Positions 47,701 to 59,449 of a stretch of 64,000 nucleotides of DNA are shown here, piece by piece. The position numbers and the translations under genes are program-made. The notes beneath the pieces were generated by a model, which searched no databases, was not told the origin of the DNA, and was given only the letters and a program-made list of their open reading frames with translations. Origin of the DNA: Glandiceps talaboti (taxonomy: Eukaryota; Hemichordata; Enteropneusta; Spengelidae); assembly GCF_964340395.1 (NCBI RefSeq), contig NC_135570.1, forward strand, positions 4,346,822 to 4,410,821. The letters are read 5' to 3'. Every line of letters starts with the position of its first letter. The stretch's first letter is position 1.

Positions 47701-48727
47701 TCACAACATGTATCATTACATAACAATGGAGCTGGTCCATGATGACATGGCAACTTGATACGAGCTCTTGTTATTTTGTTTGTATTAATATTTGTCTTTG
47801 TGAGTAGTACCTCAGCATTTTACAGATGTGATCATGAACTGCATATTGGGAAGAAGGGAAGAACCAAAACCAATCGTTTCAAAAACAGTTTTTATCCAAC
47901 AGCTGTTCATATTGTAAATGAGTCACAATGTTTTAGTAATCTGTAAATATTGTTGATTGAAATGTTTTTTAACTCAAGTTTTTTGCAGAACCACTACAAA
48001 TTTTATTGTACAAATGCGTATGATAACAAAGTATTATTATGATTATCTACATGTGCACTACATAACCATGTACCACATATATATGCCACTTTGGCATCAG
48101 AGACCAACAACACATGTACCCTATGTAAGAACTATATTGTTCCCCCCCCCCCAACCCTCCGCACACGCACACACTCAATATTCAAATATTGTAAATTTAA
48201 ATATACACATCTATACGAAGAGACAGACAAGTGGTCCAGGAAGTATTGAACTTACGAAATCTGCTGTGCTTGAGATTGTGAATTCACAAACCAAATCGCT
48301 CCCATAAACTCCGACCATTGTGCTATCATCTAGTCTATTTGGGCTCCAGAAAGTACCAGACGACTGTGATAGTGTGTATTTATTGGTACATTTGTAGCTG
48401 TTGAACGGCACTGAAATAACTTGATGACAAAAATATAGTGATCACTAACTGAGAATCTATCTACTTCTACATGTTTCCCTCTTTATTTACTTGGACATAC
48501 TTACTTACTTACGTACTTACTTACATACTTACATGTACTTACTTACTTACTTACTTACTTACTGACTGACTGACTGACTGACTGACTGATTGACTTACTG
48601 ACTTTAACCTGACTTACTGACTTACCTGACTTACTGATTGACAAACTGACTGACTGACTGACTGACTGACTGACTGACTTTAACCTGACTTACTGACTTA
48701 CCTGACTTACTGATTGACAAACTGACT

Positions 48728-48759
<32 letters not shown>

Positions 48760-48783
48760 TTTACCTGACTTACTGATTGACAA

Positions 48784-48833
<50 letters not shown>

Positions 48834-49524
48834 TGACTTATTGACTCCTTCTTAGCCTCCTTTCCCTACCTACCTACCGACCTACCTACCATCTGTTTGT
48901 CTGTATTGCTTATCTCAATTGCCTTATTGTCTCCCTCCCCATCACTCATCTCTGTTTCCCTCTATCTCTTTCGCTTTCTACCAATCTCTTTCTTTATTTT
49001 CCCATCTAGCTTTTTCCACCTGTAGTCTGTTTAGTTGTCTCATTGCAAAATTGGATCAAACACCTTGTTCCACAAAATCTCCATAAAGATAACAAACAAA
49101 ACCAACCTTTTTGAAATTTAACGGACAGGACCGTCTCCTCGAGAACAGAACTTGACGTAAAAGTTAGAATGACAGCATTGATTTCACTGACAAATACAGC
49201 TGGTAAAGAAGTGTCACTGTCAATACTAATGAATTCATCCTGTGTACCGTTTGTGTATATGTTTAACACACTGTCATCATAGACATTTGTTGTCAAGCCT
49301 ACTTCCAGTACTTCGATGATGATTATCTACAAATTACGAAAGAAAACAGTAATTAGATGTTTCCACTTGTGTAGCTTTAATAGATACCAATGTGTAAGTT
49401 GAATTTCAAATAGTTCCTTCACCTGCCATTAGTTTCCTTGACGGGCCTTGAGGTACGTGTACACCCTGTTTTACAACTCCTATAGGGGAAGATAATGTTA
49501 TATGTCTGTCTGTCTGTCTGTCTG

Positions 49525-49557
<33 letters not shown>

Positions 49558-50926
49558 GTCTGTGTGCGTGGCTATTTCTCTGTCACTCTGTCTCTCCATG
49601 AGTTTGTCGCTTCATGTGAATTAAAAAAGTCTTTCTTATTTTTACTTTTATTTCTTTTCTTTCTGGGATTCACTCTGTGCTGCTCTGTATGTGTGTCCCT
49701 CTGTTTTGTCTTTCTATGCTTGTCTCTATGTCCACCTCTTTGTCTATGTCAGACATTGTCTAGTGTATTCAATCCCATGCCTCTCTCTTTTTAAATATTT
49801 TCTTAAATCTTCTAACTAATTTCGTGTGTTTATTCATGCCAAACTCACAACACTTTGATTGAGAGGACGGACTATAATAATTTCACCAACCTCATCCCTA
49901 TTCATAATAATACTCCATTCTTTACAAATGTTGTTTTCATATGTCGTCATGTCGTCAGAACTTGAATAGTTGATGTAACTGTACTCTTCATTGTAGATGA
50001 CATCATATGTACAAGAAATACCAGGATTCTTGTTGTTCCCGGATGTTACTAAAAGAAAAATAGAGACAGGCAATCAATTATTTTGGTAATCATGTCCATT
50101 GATTGACAGTGAATCATGTCAAATAAACAAGTGTTTCTGAATGATGTTATATATATATATACATCAACGTAATTTTATTTGACAAAAATATCTAGACTGA
50201 TATATAATATAAAACATATAAACATCTTACAGTATAAGGCCTAATAAAAAATAAATTGTTTGGTTCCAGTTTAACCCAACCCCATCTAGTTTTTCACTGC
50301 CGACCCTAAACTGTTTTTTATGTATTTGAGAAAAAAATAATAAAATCATGAAAATTGTGAAGTCTCGCCAGAAATACTGGATGCTGAAACTGACATCAAC
50401 TTAAAAAGACAATATAAAACTGTTCTTCCAATCTGTATTGACTGTACATCTGATGGGTAGAAACCAATAACACAGAGACCATATTGAAAACAACGAAAAA
50501 CATAACTACGTGAGATAGACACTCACATATGAAAAAAAATATATAATAAAATAAAATAAAATAACAAATCTACCGACCCTTCCTATCCTAAAATTGAGTG
50601 TAACTGAAACCACACAATTTTTTTTATTAGGCCTATCCACAGACAGTGGAGGGGAAACCCTTTCACTGTCTACGATATATATATGGCATGTTTCAAGTTA
50701 CTGGTCACTGGCACTGTTTGATACATGCAAAAAGCACAATAAAGAAACTGCACAGACTACATTTTAGGATAGTAAGATTGAATGAAAACAGTTTCTAGCT
50801 ACACTTTGTCTAAATGAAATGAACTCAAATGCCACCATGCAGACATCAAAGGCAAACATTAAAACATTGGCACTTAAAACATGCTTAGTGAGTCCCTGCA
50901 TGCAGATACAAAAGGGATGCAATAAG

Positions 50927-50961
<35 letters not shown>

Positions 50962-53702
50962 CAACTTACAGAGGATTGTTGGTACTATGACTATTATCGC
51001 CACAATGACCCCAGCTACAAAGAACGCTATGGTAACCAAGACAACAGTATGTGATGGGCTTCTGCTGGATACATCAACAACAGGAACAGCTTGGTTAGTA
51101 ACTGTTATATTTATATCAGTTTTAGGCTGAGGTGTAGGCTGTAGAACAGAAAATTACAATCAGTTTTAGACTGAAGTGTACTAGGCAGTAGAACGGAAAA
51201 TCACTGTCAGTTTTAGACTGAGGTGTACTAGGCTATAGAATGGAAAATTACGATCAGTTTTAGACTGAGGTGTACTAGGCTGTAGAATGGAAAATTACAA
51301 TCAGTTTTAGACTGAGGTGTACTAAGCTGTAGAACGGAAAATCACTGTCAGTTTTAGACTGAGGTGTACTAGGCTATAGAACGGAAAATCACTGTCAGTT
51401 TTAGACTGAGGTGTACTAGGCTGTAGAACAGAAAATTACAATCAGTTTTAGACTGAGGTGTACTAGGCTATAGAACGGAAAATTACAATCACTTTTAGAC
51501 TGAGGTGTAGGCTGTAGAATGGAAAATTACAATCAGTTTTAGACTGAGGTGTACTAAGCTGTAGAACAGAAAATCACTGTCAGTTTTAGACTGAGGTGTA
51601 CTAGGCTATAGAACGGAAAATTACAATCAGTTTTAGACTGAGGTGTACTAGGCTATAGAACGGAAAATTACAATCAGTTTTAGACTGAGGTGTACTAAGC
51701 TGTAGAATGGAAAATTACAATCAGTTTTAGACTGAGGTGTATAGGCTGTAGAATGGAAAATTACAATCAGTTTTAGATTGAGGTGTACTAGGCTGTAGAA
51801 TGGAAAATTACAATCAGTTTTAGATTGAGGTGTACTAGGCTGTAGAACAGAAAATTACAATCAGTTTTAGGCTGAGGTCTAAGCTGTAGAACAGAAAATT
51901 ACAATCAGTTTTAGATTGAGGTGTACTAGGCTGTAGAATGGAAAATTACAATCAGTTTTAGGCTGAGGTGTACTAGGCTGTAGAATGGAAAATTACAATC
52001 AGTTTTAGACTGAGGTGTAGGCTATAGAATGGAAAATTACTGTCAGTTTTAGGCTGAGGTGTAGGCTGTAGAACGGAAAATTACTGTCAGTTTTAGACTG
52101 AGGTGTAGGCTATAGAATGGAAAATTACTGTCAGTTTTAGGCTGAGGTGTACTAGGCTGTAGAACGGAAAATTACAATCAGTTTTAGACTGAGGTGTACT
52201 AGGCTATAGAATGGAAAATTACAATCAGTTTTAGACTGAGGTGTACTAGGCTGTAGAATGGAAAATTACAATCAGTTTTAGACTGAGGTGTACTAGGCTG
52301 TAGAATGGAAAATTACAATCAGTTTTAGACTGAGGTGTACTAGGCTGTAGAATGGAAAATTACAATCAGTTTTAGACTGAGGTGTACTAAGCTGTAGAAC
52401 AGAAAATTACAATCAGTTTTAGACTGAGGTGTACTAGGCTGTAGAATGGAAAATTACAATCAGTTTTAGACTGAGGTGTACTAGGCTGTAGAACGGAAAA
52501 TCACTGTCAGTTTTAGACTGAGGTGTACTAGGCTATAGAACGGAAAATTACAATCAGTTTTAGACTGAGGTGTACTAAGCTGTAGAACAGAAAATTACAA
52601 TCAGTTTTAGATTGAGGTGTACTAGGCTGTAGAACAGAAAATTACAATCAGTTTTAGGCTGAGGTGTACTAAGCTGTAGAATGGAAAATTACAATCAGTT
52701 TTAGACTGAGGTGTACTAGGCTGTAGAATGGAAAATTACAATCAGTTTTAGACTGAGGTGTACTAGGCTGTAGAATGGAAAATTACAATCAGTTTTAGAT
52801 TGAGGTGTACTAGGCTGTAGAATGGAAAATTACAATCAGTTTTAGACTGAGGTGTACTAGGCTGTAGAACAGAAAATTACAATCCTCAACAAGTTTATAT
52901 TTAGCATCCAAATGTGAATAAATCAAACGACGTATTAATAAAATTATGGTTATCTGTGTACACTATAATCTCACTAATCATTGAGTCGAAAAGGGTTGAT
53001 GAAAAACATTCTCTTAGCTGTTCAGTCTCAGTTGTTGTTGTAGTCTAAATAACAATTACAATGAAAATCATGAAACAAAGCAACGTTTAGCTCGACAAAA
53101 ATCACCATCAAAATCAAATACACTTTATCGACAAAAATCTTACCAACAGTGCTACATTTTATCGTCTGGCTAAACAAAAATCTTACCAACAGTGTTACAT
53201 TTTATCGTCTGGCTCAACAAAAATCTTACCAACAGTGCTACATTTTATCATCTGGCTCAACAAAAATCTTACTATTAAAGTTCTACATTTTATCATCTGG
53301 CTCAACAAAAGTCTTACTGAGTGCTACATTTTATCATCTTTCTCAAAAAATATCTGTCTTTAAGATTTTTGTTGAGCAAGATTTTAAGATATAGCACTGT
53401 TTAGTCTGTTAGTTAGATGTTTGTCAATGAAATGTATCAGTGTTAGTCTATGTTTAGTAAGACTTTGACAAGCTGACATTTCATTGCAGGTCTAGATCTT
53501 GTTTAATTGTATTTATTTACAATGTCAATTTTGTAAGACATGAAATTTGCATTAAATACAAAACAAAAAATACAATTTATTATGAAATCAAATTCCAAAG
53601 ATATGATTACAAAAAACCATCCTATAATCATAGTACAAAACAAAGAAAGTTAATACATACCTCTGGAGTTACCTTGTTTTCAGGAAACATTTCGGCAGAC
53701 AT
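44101..53702 (-). CDS. Type II membrane protein with three CUB domains, 8 exons, 465 aa
   Basis: Exons in coding order: 53702-53661, 51138-50970, 50048-49849, 49326-49107, 48410-48256, 46355-46106, 45386-45262, 44337-44101. All phases agree (1398 nt). There is no N-terminal signal peptide. Residues 1-44 are hydrophilic ([14 protein letters not shown], then a Pro/Thr segment), 45-70 a membrane helix ([20 protein letters not shown]), so a type II signal anchor with the C-terminus outside is expected. CUB1 is ~83-210, CUB2 ~218-344, CUB3 ~351-465. CUB2 ([11 protein letters not shown]) and CUB3 ([11 protein letters not shown]) keep the family core and four cysteines. CUB1 has only the first pair (C83, C112). 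Each CUB is coded by two exons with a phase-0 intron inside and phase-1 borders. No protease or other catalytic domain is present, so a ligand-binding or adhesion role is inferred. Exon 1 is the least certain, since its intron is 2.5 kb of repeats. Confidence 0.85.
44508..44785. repeat. (GTAG)n/(CAGA)n/(GATA)n microsatellite in CUB gene intron
   Basis: Tetranucleotide runs of three types in the last intron of the CUB gene. The minus-strand open frame through them is not coding. Confidence 0.95.
46467..46770. repeat. 27-bp minisatellite in CUB gene intron, ~11 copies
   Basis: The unit contains GCTAAGTATCTCCAAGTATA and GGTTAGA. A 27-bp period gives an in-frame 9-residue peptide repeat on the minus strand, but it lies between exons 5 and 6 with no splice sites, so it is intronic. 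Confidence 0.9.
46920..47095. repeat. G-rich segment with a 17-G run
   Basis: GGGG-rich tracts from 46951 to ~47050, including about 17 consecutive G at 47026-47042. Similar G-rich text occurs near 23850-23960. Confidence 0.6.
47755..47946 (+). pseudogene. possible LINE reverse-transcriptase C-terminal relic
   Basis: An open stretch to TAA 47944-47946 encodes [20 protein letters not shown]. This resembles the C-terminal end common in non-LTR retrotransposon ORF2 proteins (RT..RFKNSF.P..). No ATG, no upstream RT domain. It lies antisense inside a CUB-gene intron. The resemblance is recalled, not searched. Confidence 0.35.
48480..48900. repeat. (TTAC)n/(TGAC)n microsatellite in CUB gene intron
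   Basis: Runs of ACTTACTT and ACTGACTG with a higher-order duplication (ACTTTAACCTGACTTACTGA repeated), between exons 4 and 5. Confidence 0.95.
49500..49565. repeat. (GTCT)n microsatellite
   Basis: About 15 GTCT units in the intron between CUB gene exons 3 and 4. Confidence 0.9.
50440..50633. repeat. dispersed repeat, long copy, in CUB gene intron
   Basis: Best match to 22665-22866 (AGAAACCAATAACACAGAGA, GAAAAACATAACTACGTGA, AATAAAATAAAATAA, CTACCGACCCTTCCTATCCT). Confidence 0.7.
51115..52885. repeat. 47-bp minisatellite made from the CUB exon-2 splice acceptor, ~38 copies
   Basis: Each unit on the minus strand reads AATTTTC(C/T)(A/G)TTCTACAG, then CCTAGTACACCTCAGTCTAA and AACTGA. The unit nearest the gene is the genuine intron-1 acceptor plus the first 24 coding bases of exon 2 (51115-51138), which lacks three of these bases. 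The rest of the array extends into intron 1. Confidence 0.93.
53145..53345. repeat. ~43-bp minisatellite in CUB gene intron 1, ~5 copies
   Basis: Units contain CAACAAAAATCTTACCAACA and TGCTACATTTTATCGTCTGG. The core GCTACATTTTATC(A/G)TCTGG is shared with the 36590-37115 array in the protease gene. Confidence 0.88.
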
Positions 53703-54130
53703 TGTTAAAAAGTTGTATCTAGCGCTGTACACGAAGGTTTTCTGTATGTGCTCTAGGGACTAACACACAAATCACCCTAGCTATTTACCATTCTTCAGTA
53801 ATATTTTATTCAATTTCAAACCTTTGGAAATGTTTTTGCTCTGTAAAATTATAATTAGTATTTTTTTCTACTCTATACATTTCTAAAGAGCTACTGGGGT
53901 ACACATAAATAAAAAGTATAATTTGTTGATTTTCACTGCACATTTAACTTCAAAATGAAAGTTTTATAATTAGATTCTTTTATGGTTGGTTGGGGTAACC
54001 AAAAAGAACATAAAACTCACCACTACTTGTTACCTTTTGGCATTTTATTCAATCTCTTTAATTAACTACATTAAGTGATTAAAGTCTTTAAATTGGAAAT
54101 ATTTTGGTAGTGGGACCACACGGTAATTAC

Positions 54131-54850
54131 AACCAGTGACAGGCAAGCATTTACAAATAAAATCTGTTACAAACGAGCAAGTAAACAACAAATTCATAAT
54201 ACTTGGCACAGCATGTTGAAAGTATGACGAGAAGTAATAATAATGATAATAAATAATAATGTTGATTTTTATATAATGCTTTCCTATTCTGTACTCAAAG
54301 TGCTTATATACCCCTGGTACGGATCTATAGCAGCACAATGGCCCTTTATACTTCCTCAACTCCCTGGGGAGCATACAATCCATAGCAGCCTCTATATGTG
54401 CATGGGATTAAAGCATTCACATTGCAACCTCTATCCTACCAGGTCTCAAATTATACAGCTGGGTTGACTGAAGCACATTCATGGTTCAAATCTTGCCCAA
54501 GGACTTTAGCCACTCAGAAAGAAATGGCAGCGATGGGGCTCGAACCTGCAACCTACAGATTCCAAGCCGGCCACTCTAACCATTTGCCCATCATGACTCG
54601 ATCCACTCCAAGTATAATACATTCCATCATTTGACAAGAACACTTTTATGGCCTCTTTTAAATAGGTCACGTTCATAAATGAATTCGAAGTTCCCCTGGT
54701 TTTTAATGTCCACATAAAGAGGCAGTAAAACTGTTTTATCAAAAGATGAAATGTAATACAAATTCTAATATTCTGTACCAAGTATTATTAATCCAATTTA
54801 TTTGTTGATTTTCCCTTTTTGTAACAATATCGCTTGCCTGTCACTGGTTA
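54131..54850. mobile_element. foldback element (family of 31021-31370) with nested SINE
   Basis: Ends AACCAGTGACAGGCAAGC (54131-54148) and GCTTGCCTGTCACTGGTT (54833-54850) are perfect 18-bp inverted repeats. Internal blocks match the protease-intron copy (CTGTTACAAAC, ACATAAAGAGGC). About 380 bp of a different element interrupts the left half. Confidence 0.8.
54226..54605 (-). mobile_element. tRNA-derived SINE
   Basis: On the minus strand a tRNA-like head carries an A-box-like TGGGCAAATGGTTAGAGTGG (forward 54571-54590) and the B box GGTTCGAGCC (forward 54537-54546). A body and AAGCACTTTGAGTAC, then AGCATTATATAAAAATC, follow. The tail is an ATT-rich run at 54226-54262. Tails of the GCGCTATATAAAT...(ATT)n type are common in invertebrate SINEs. 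The flanking AAGTAT on both sides may be the target duplication. It is not a functional tRNA gene. Confidence 0.75.
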
Positions 54851-55239
54851 TATGTGTGAATATTTCAGAAATTTGCTTAGTCCATATGCTATCAAAGTAT
54901 TCAATTAAACTAAAAATGTATTGCTATTATGTTGAGTTTCACAGTGCGCTTAACTTCAATAAAGAAAAAAAAAATCATTATATGAGGACCAAAGTAATTT
55001 CAAAATTGTAATTTTTAGTACAGCTGCAATATTTAAGATATTCACAATACATTTTGTTAGTTACACCGTACATGATAGATGTTGGTACACAGGAACTGTA
55101 TACATGACCCCAATTCTCATTCTTTCCAAAAACAGCACTAATGGAGTTGTACACGTGAAACCAAAATCCAAGCCATTATTTTAAGATGGTCAGTTTCGTA
55201 TGTAGATCTGCCAAGTAGTTCGAAATTTCAAGTTTAAAT

Positions 55240-55445
55240 TTTTGACCAAAACTTTGATATAAAAACATATTCAATGATTTGTATATCCTTTCATCAATGG
55301 CTGTTCATTTAGATTACCCCAGAAACATCCCCACCAAATTTCAGACTGACTGGCCTTGTTGTTTTGAAATTTAGCTTTTTTGATAATTTTAGGCGTCATA
55401 TTGTGGTGAGTAATTAATTTGTCACATAGACAACCCTACAAACAT

Positions 55446-55485
<40 letters not shown>

Positions 55486-55545
55486 CAATGCCTATAGCAC
55501 TACTGAACGATCCAACCTTAAAGTGGAGTTGTGATAAAAACCCAA
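55240..55545. mobile_element. Helentron/pearl-like element, second copy
   Basis: Contains TTTTTGACCAAAACTTTGAT, CCCCACCAAATTTCAGACTG, (AC)n at 55450-55482 and the end block CCTATAGCACTACTGAAC, all in the order seen at 10950-11660. Confidence 0.5.
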
Positions 55546-55559
55546 GCAAGCAGTGATTG

Positions 55560-56890
55560 CATTTTACTCATAACATATTAAAGGCCTGTGTTAGGAATAC
55601 ATTTTGGTGGGAAAAACAGTTGTCTTGCAGAACGATATTCTAATTTGCATATCATTTGCATATTAGTAAGATATGCTAATTTCAGACCCACCTTTTAGAG
55701 TGGATAAAAGACTAATTACAGAATATGAGATTGAACAATTTCAATATCTAAACTCTGTATTTCCAAATAACCCAAGTAGACATGGCCATTTTGGGTTTCA
55801 GAGTTTACACACTGTGAAGACAGGCTGTTTTATGCCACCTACATTACAACCCGCTGTCACAATGCTTATTTAGGCAGATACTGCAGTGTTATTTCTATAT
55901 GAAACTCGGTTACTCACAGATGCCCTCCATAAGTTTCTCAATATTATGGCCCTGCAGTTCGGCAATCGGGTAATTCACGGTAAATCACCACAAACAAAAT
56001 TACACGGTACCATTTTATTATGAGTTAATATACTTTTTATTTCTTATGAAGCCCTTACATACCTTGTTTCGTGGCACAATTTTATAACATTTTTGATAAT
56101 CAATAATTCTATTGAAAAATATCAAGTTTGAAAGATATTGTTTGTCAAATTACTCACATAGCCATTACCACAGTAACAATCCTTGTTTCCATGGTGACAA
56201 GCCATGTTTCCATAGTAAAAAGCTTTGTTTCCATGGTGACAAGCCTAGTTTCCATGGTAAAAATCCTTGTCAAAGAAATTTGTTACTTAAATGTGAAATG
56301 TTTCTGTTAGTATACTACTTTGAACCTGAAATTTTAACAAAATCACTGTCAATAACATACATTTACTTGACCTTTGACCTCTAATTATCCATTGACAGGA
56401 CCTTTGACCTTTCAAGAGTATATAGGTTGTGGTAACATCAGCTTTAACTCATGGTTGGTCTGGTGTGCTCAGTTACGTCACATCATAACTTTGTCTCATC
56501 CCTACAATATCAAATAGAACAGTCCAGTGATTGTACCTCTACATCATGACAGGGACATTTCATTACAATATCGGGTAGGTACATGTTTGACACAAAACAG
56601 CTTTGCTATGAAGGCTAGCATGTTTTTGTTTTTTTTACTTTCAGGTCCTAACTTTCCCCTAGGTTTCCAGACTTGATTGATTTTGGCTATGACTAGCCTC
56701 AACCCAAGCCTAGCATGGTGCTATCTGTTTTGTTCTTAAACTAAAATTAGATTACAATTTCCTGCAGTGATCTTCAACCCCACTTAGATATATCCAAGTC
56801 CATCATGATTGGTTGATCCTCTCTAATTATGCACATAACATCACTTAGCTCCGCCCCCTCTTTAATCATGTGATGCTACTGATGTCATTT
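55560..56890. other. intergenic with a small tandem repeat
   Basis: 56160-56275 repeats a ~20/40-bp unit around TTTCCATGGTGACAAGCC. No gene was seen. Confidence 0.5.
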
Positions 56891-56898
56891 AAAAGTCT

Positions 56899-57190
56899 AG
56901 ACATAAGTTGAGACAGGTCATAGCCAATATCACCCAAGCCTAGAGTTGAGACAGGTCATAGCCAATATCACCCAAGCCTAGAGTTGAGACAGGTCATAGC
57001 CAATATCACCCAAGCCTAGAGGTTAAGATAGGTCATGGCCAATATCACCCAAGCCTAGAGTTGAGACAGGTCATAGCCAATATCACCCAAGCCTAGAGGT
57101 TAAGATAGGTCATGGCCAATATCACCCAAACCTAGAGTTGAGACAGGTCATAGCCAATATCACCCAACCCTAGAGTTGAGACTGAAATTA
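56899..57190. repeat. 38-bp minisatellite, ~8 copies
   Basis: Unit GTTGAGACAGGTCATAGCCA + ATATCACCCAAGCCTAGA. Alternate units carry GGTTAAGATAGGTCATGGCC, so a two-unit higher-order repeat is present. Confidence 0.92.
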
Positions 57191-57902
57191 ACCAAACCTC
57201 TGACAGGACCTTTGACCTTTCAAGAATATACTAGATGATTGGCTGAACTGAGTCTAGGATCAACTTTTCCTTTAAATTTTAAAAACTTGGCATTCATGAG
57301 TTATGGCGATAATAACATAATATGCTGAAAGATTGGTTCTTCAATTAGTACAAAAAAAATTCGGGGGTGGGGGGGAGGGGGCTAGTGAAGGTCCTTGTGT
57401 AGCAAATACAATATACTAATATTAATGCAGTGTTTTTGATATTTGTATGCTACAAAGAAAGGATAATCAACATAGGTACCTTACAAGTGAAAAATACTAC
57501 TAATGTTTAAATGAAAACACATCAATTCTCAGTATCTGAAATAGAATATTACTGCCTAGATGAATCATAAAAATAATGAACATTCGATTTCATGGTCGAC
57601 ACCATAACTTAATACGCTTCATGCAGTTGAGAATAAGTCAACCTTCTTGTTTTATTTTGACCCTCTAGAATGAGGTAAAATGCTATTGCAGGTACCGAGA
57701 ATTGACCCCCTCTCTATTTCTCTATAATAATCCACATGAAAATTGGCATAAATATTTCAAAATTTAGCTTTTGAGACTTGATAACTGACAAAATACATAT
57801 CATTTCAACCATAATGTTCACTTTATTAACACAAATTTCATATGAAATTGGGTGCAGTTTTGAAAATTTTTGCTAAACACATAACAGGGGTATATAAATG
57901 GC

Positions 57903-58023
57903 ATTGTGGGTAATCTATGCAAGTGCAGGAAATTCAAACTGCCAAAACACAGCATTGCTACAGATGTCTTGCATAGAATGCATGGCACCCATATCCGTTA
58001 ACCTCTTAAAGATTACCCACAAT
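57903..58023. mobile_element. 121-bp TIR element
   Basis: ATTGTGGGTAATCT (57903-57916) and AGATTACCCACAAT (58010-58023) are perfect inverted repeats. An interior block is shared with ~13580-13625. Confidence 0.65.
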
Positions 58024-58100
58024 GATTCAATTACATGTACATTTATAGATCTGAGTAAATGAATTTCATGACTAAATCATTTATGTATGTTCTGTGGGGC

Positions 58101-58265
58101 GGGATTTCCTGCAAGGGTTTATGGCAAAACTTCTGGTGATGACATTACATCTATCCAAGCTTTGTTTTGACAATTTTTGTATTTGTCAAGACAAAGGGAG
58201 TAACAGTATGGGGTATTAACAATGTCATCAACAAAGTTTTTCCCATGCACCCTTGCAGGAAATCC
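58101..58265. mobile_element. 165-bp foldback element with ~45-bp arms
   Basis: Left GGGATTTCCTGCAAGGGTTT...GGTGATGACATT; right AATGTCATCAACAAAG...CACCCTTGCAGGAAATCCC, an imperfect inverse. Confidence 0.75.
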
Positions 58266-58370
58266 CCAAAGATGACTGTACACATGTCAAGTGCAGAAGG
58301 GCTTCTTTACATGATGTCAAGTTAATTAAGTTATTAAGGTGTTATTTTATTACCCCAAGTCATAATAGTT

Positions 58371-58640
58371 GACAGCAGTAATCAAAACCAGTGTACTAAA
58401 AACAGAAATAAGTCTGACTGGACTTTTCCTTTAAGTTGATAGCAGTAATCAAAACCAGTGTACTAAAAACAGAAATAAGTCTGACTGGACTTTTCCTTTA
58501 ACTTAGTTGATAACAATAATCAAAACCAGTGTACTAACGACAGAAATAAGTCTGACTGGACTTTTCCTTTAAGTTGATAGCAGTAATCAACACCAGTGTA
58601 CTAAAAACAGAAACAAGTCTGACTGGACTTTTCCTTTAAA
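58371..58640. repeat. 66-bp tandem repeat, 4 copies
   Basis: Unit contains AGCAGTAATCAAAACCAGTG, ACTAAAAACAGAAATAAG and TCTGACTGGACTTTTCCTTT. Confidence 0.92.
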
Positions 58641-58972
58641 CAATATGTGTTTTCCGCGTTAAACTAAACTAACTGATAAGTTGATGACTACCGCCCTCTA
58701 TCATGCCAGTGTCAATGTTAGTGATTCCTTTATAAACTTATGAACTTTATAAACTTTTTATAAACTTGAAGGTATGAGGAAACTGAAGAAAAAAGACTTC
58801 GTTTTTTTTCTGTCCACTGAATATACATTAAATAAAACAAATTTGCCAAATTTGTACTTCTTACGATTTCCATAAATTTTGGAAAATTAAATATCCCCTA
58901 CGTAGAAATACAATTTATCTTTGGCATAAACTAGTAGAAAATTTCTTTGGTAAGATAGAAAGTTTATCTAAT

Positions 58973-59158
58973 TTGTTTGTTTTTCATTGGTTTATTCTGT
59001 TAGTATCTGTACACTCAAAATGTACATACAGGATAATTAACATAATAGGAAATAAATTACAAACACAAAGTAAGAAGCAACAACTGTGCATTGAAGCACT
59101 TACCCAAGATTTTAAGTTAGTGAACTCCATTACAAGGTTTTTTTTTCACATTTGCTGA
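58973..59158 (+). pseudogene. possible LINE RT C-terminal fragment
   Basis: An open stretch ends at 59158 with text such as YRIINIIGNKLQTQSKKQQL. The spacing and residues resemble the segment after the RT fingers of some non-LTR ORF2 proteins (R.IN...K......L). Very short and without supporting domains. Confidence 0.2.
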
Positions 59159-59449
59159 AGGTGATAGAGTTTTAAGAAATTAGTAAAACACGTATACGGT
59201 AACACGTTTGGACCATTTCACTACCATATTGTACTTGTTTTAATTCAGGGAACCTTTTCTTAGACATTTGTTAATAACATTTTAAAACCTTATTAGATCG
59301 CATGAAAAGACAAATCATTTCAGTGGTTATCAGGTTACTATGGTAACCCCGGTACTACATTCTTGAATAACATAAAAGACATGGCAGTGAATAGGTCAAA
59401 GTTCATGGTTAAATTCAAGGTCAAGTTTATATGAAGTGTGCATGCTCAG

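Noticed and set aside
54530-54600. tRNA gene on the minus strand
   Set aside because: A and B boxes are present but the acceptor stem is not convincing, and the unit continues into a SINE body and ATT tail.
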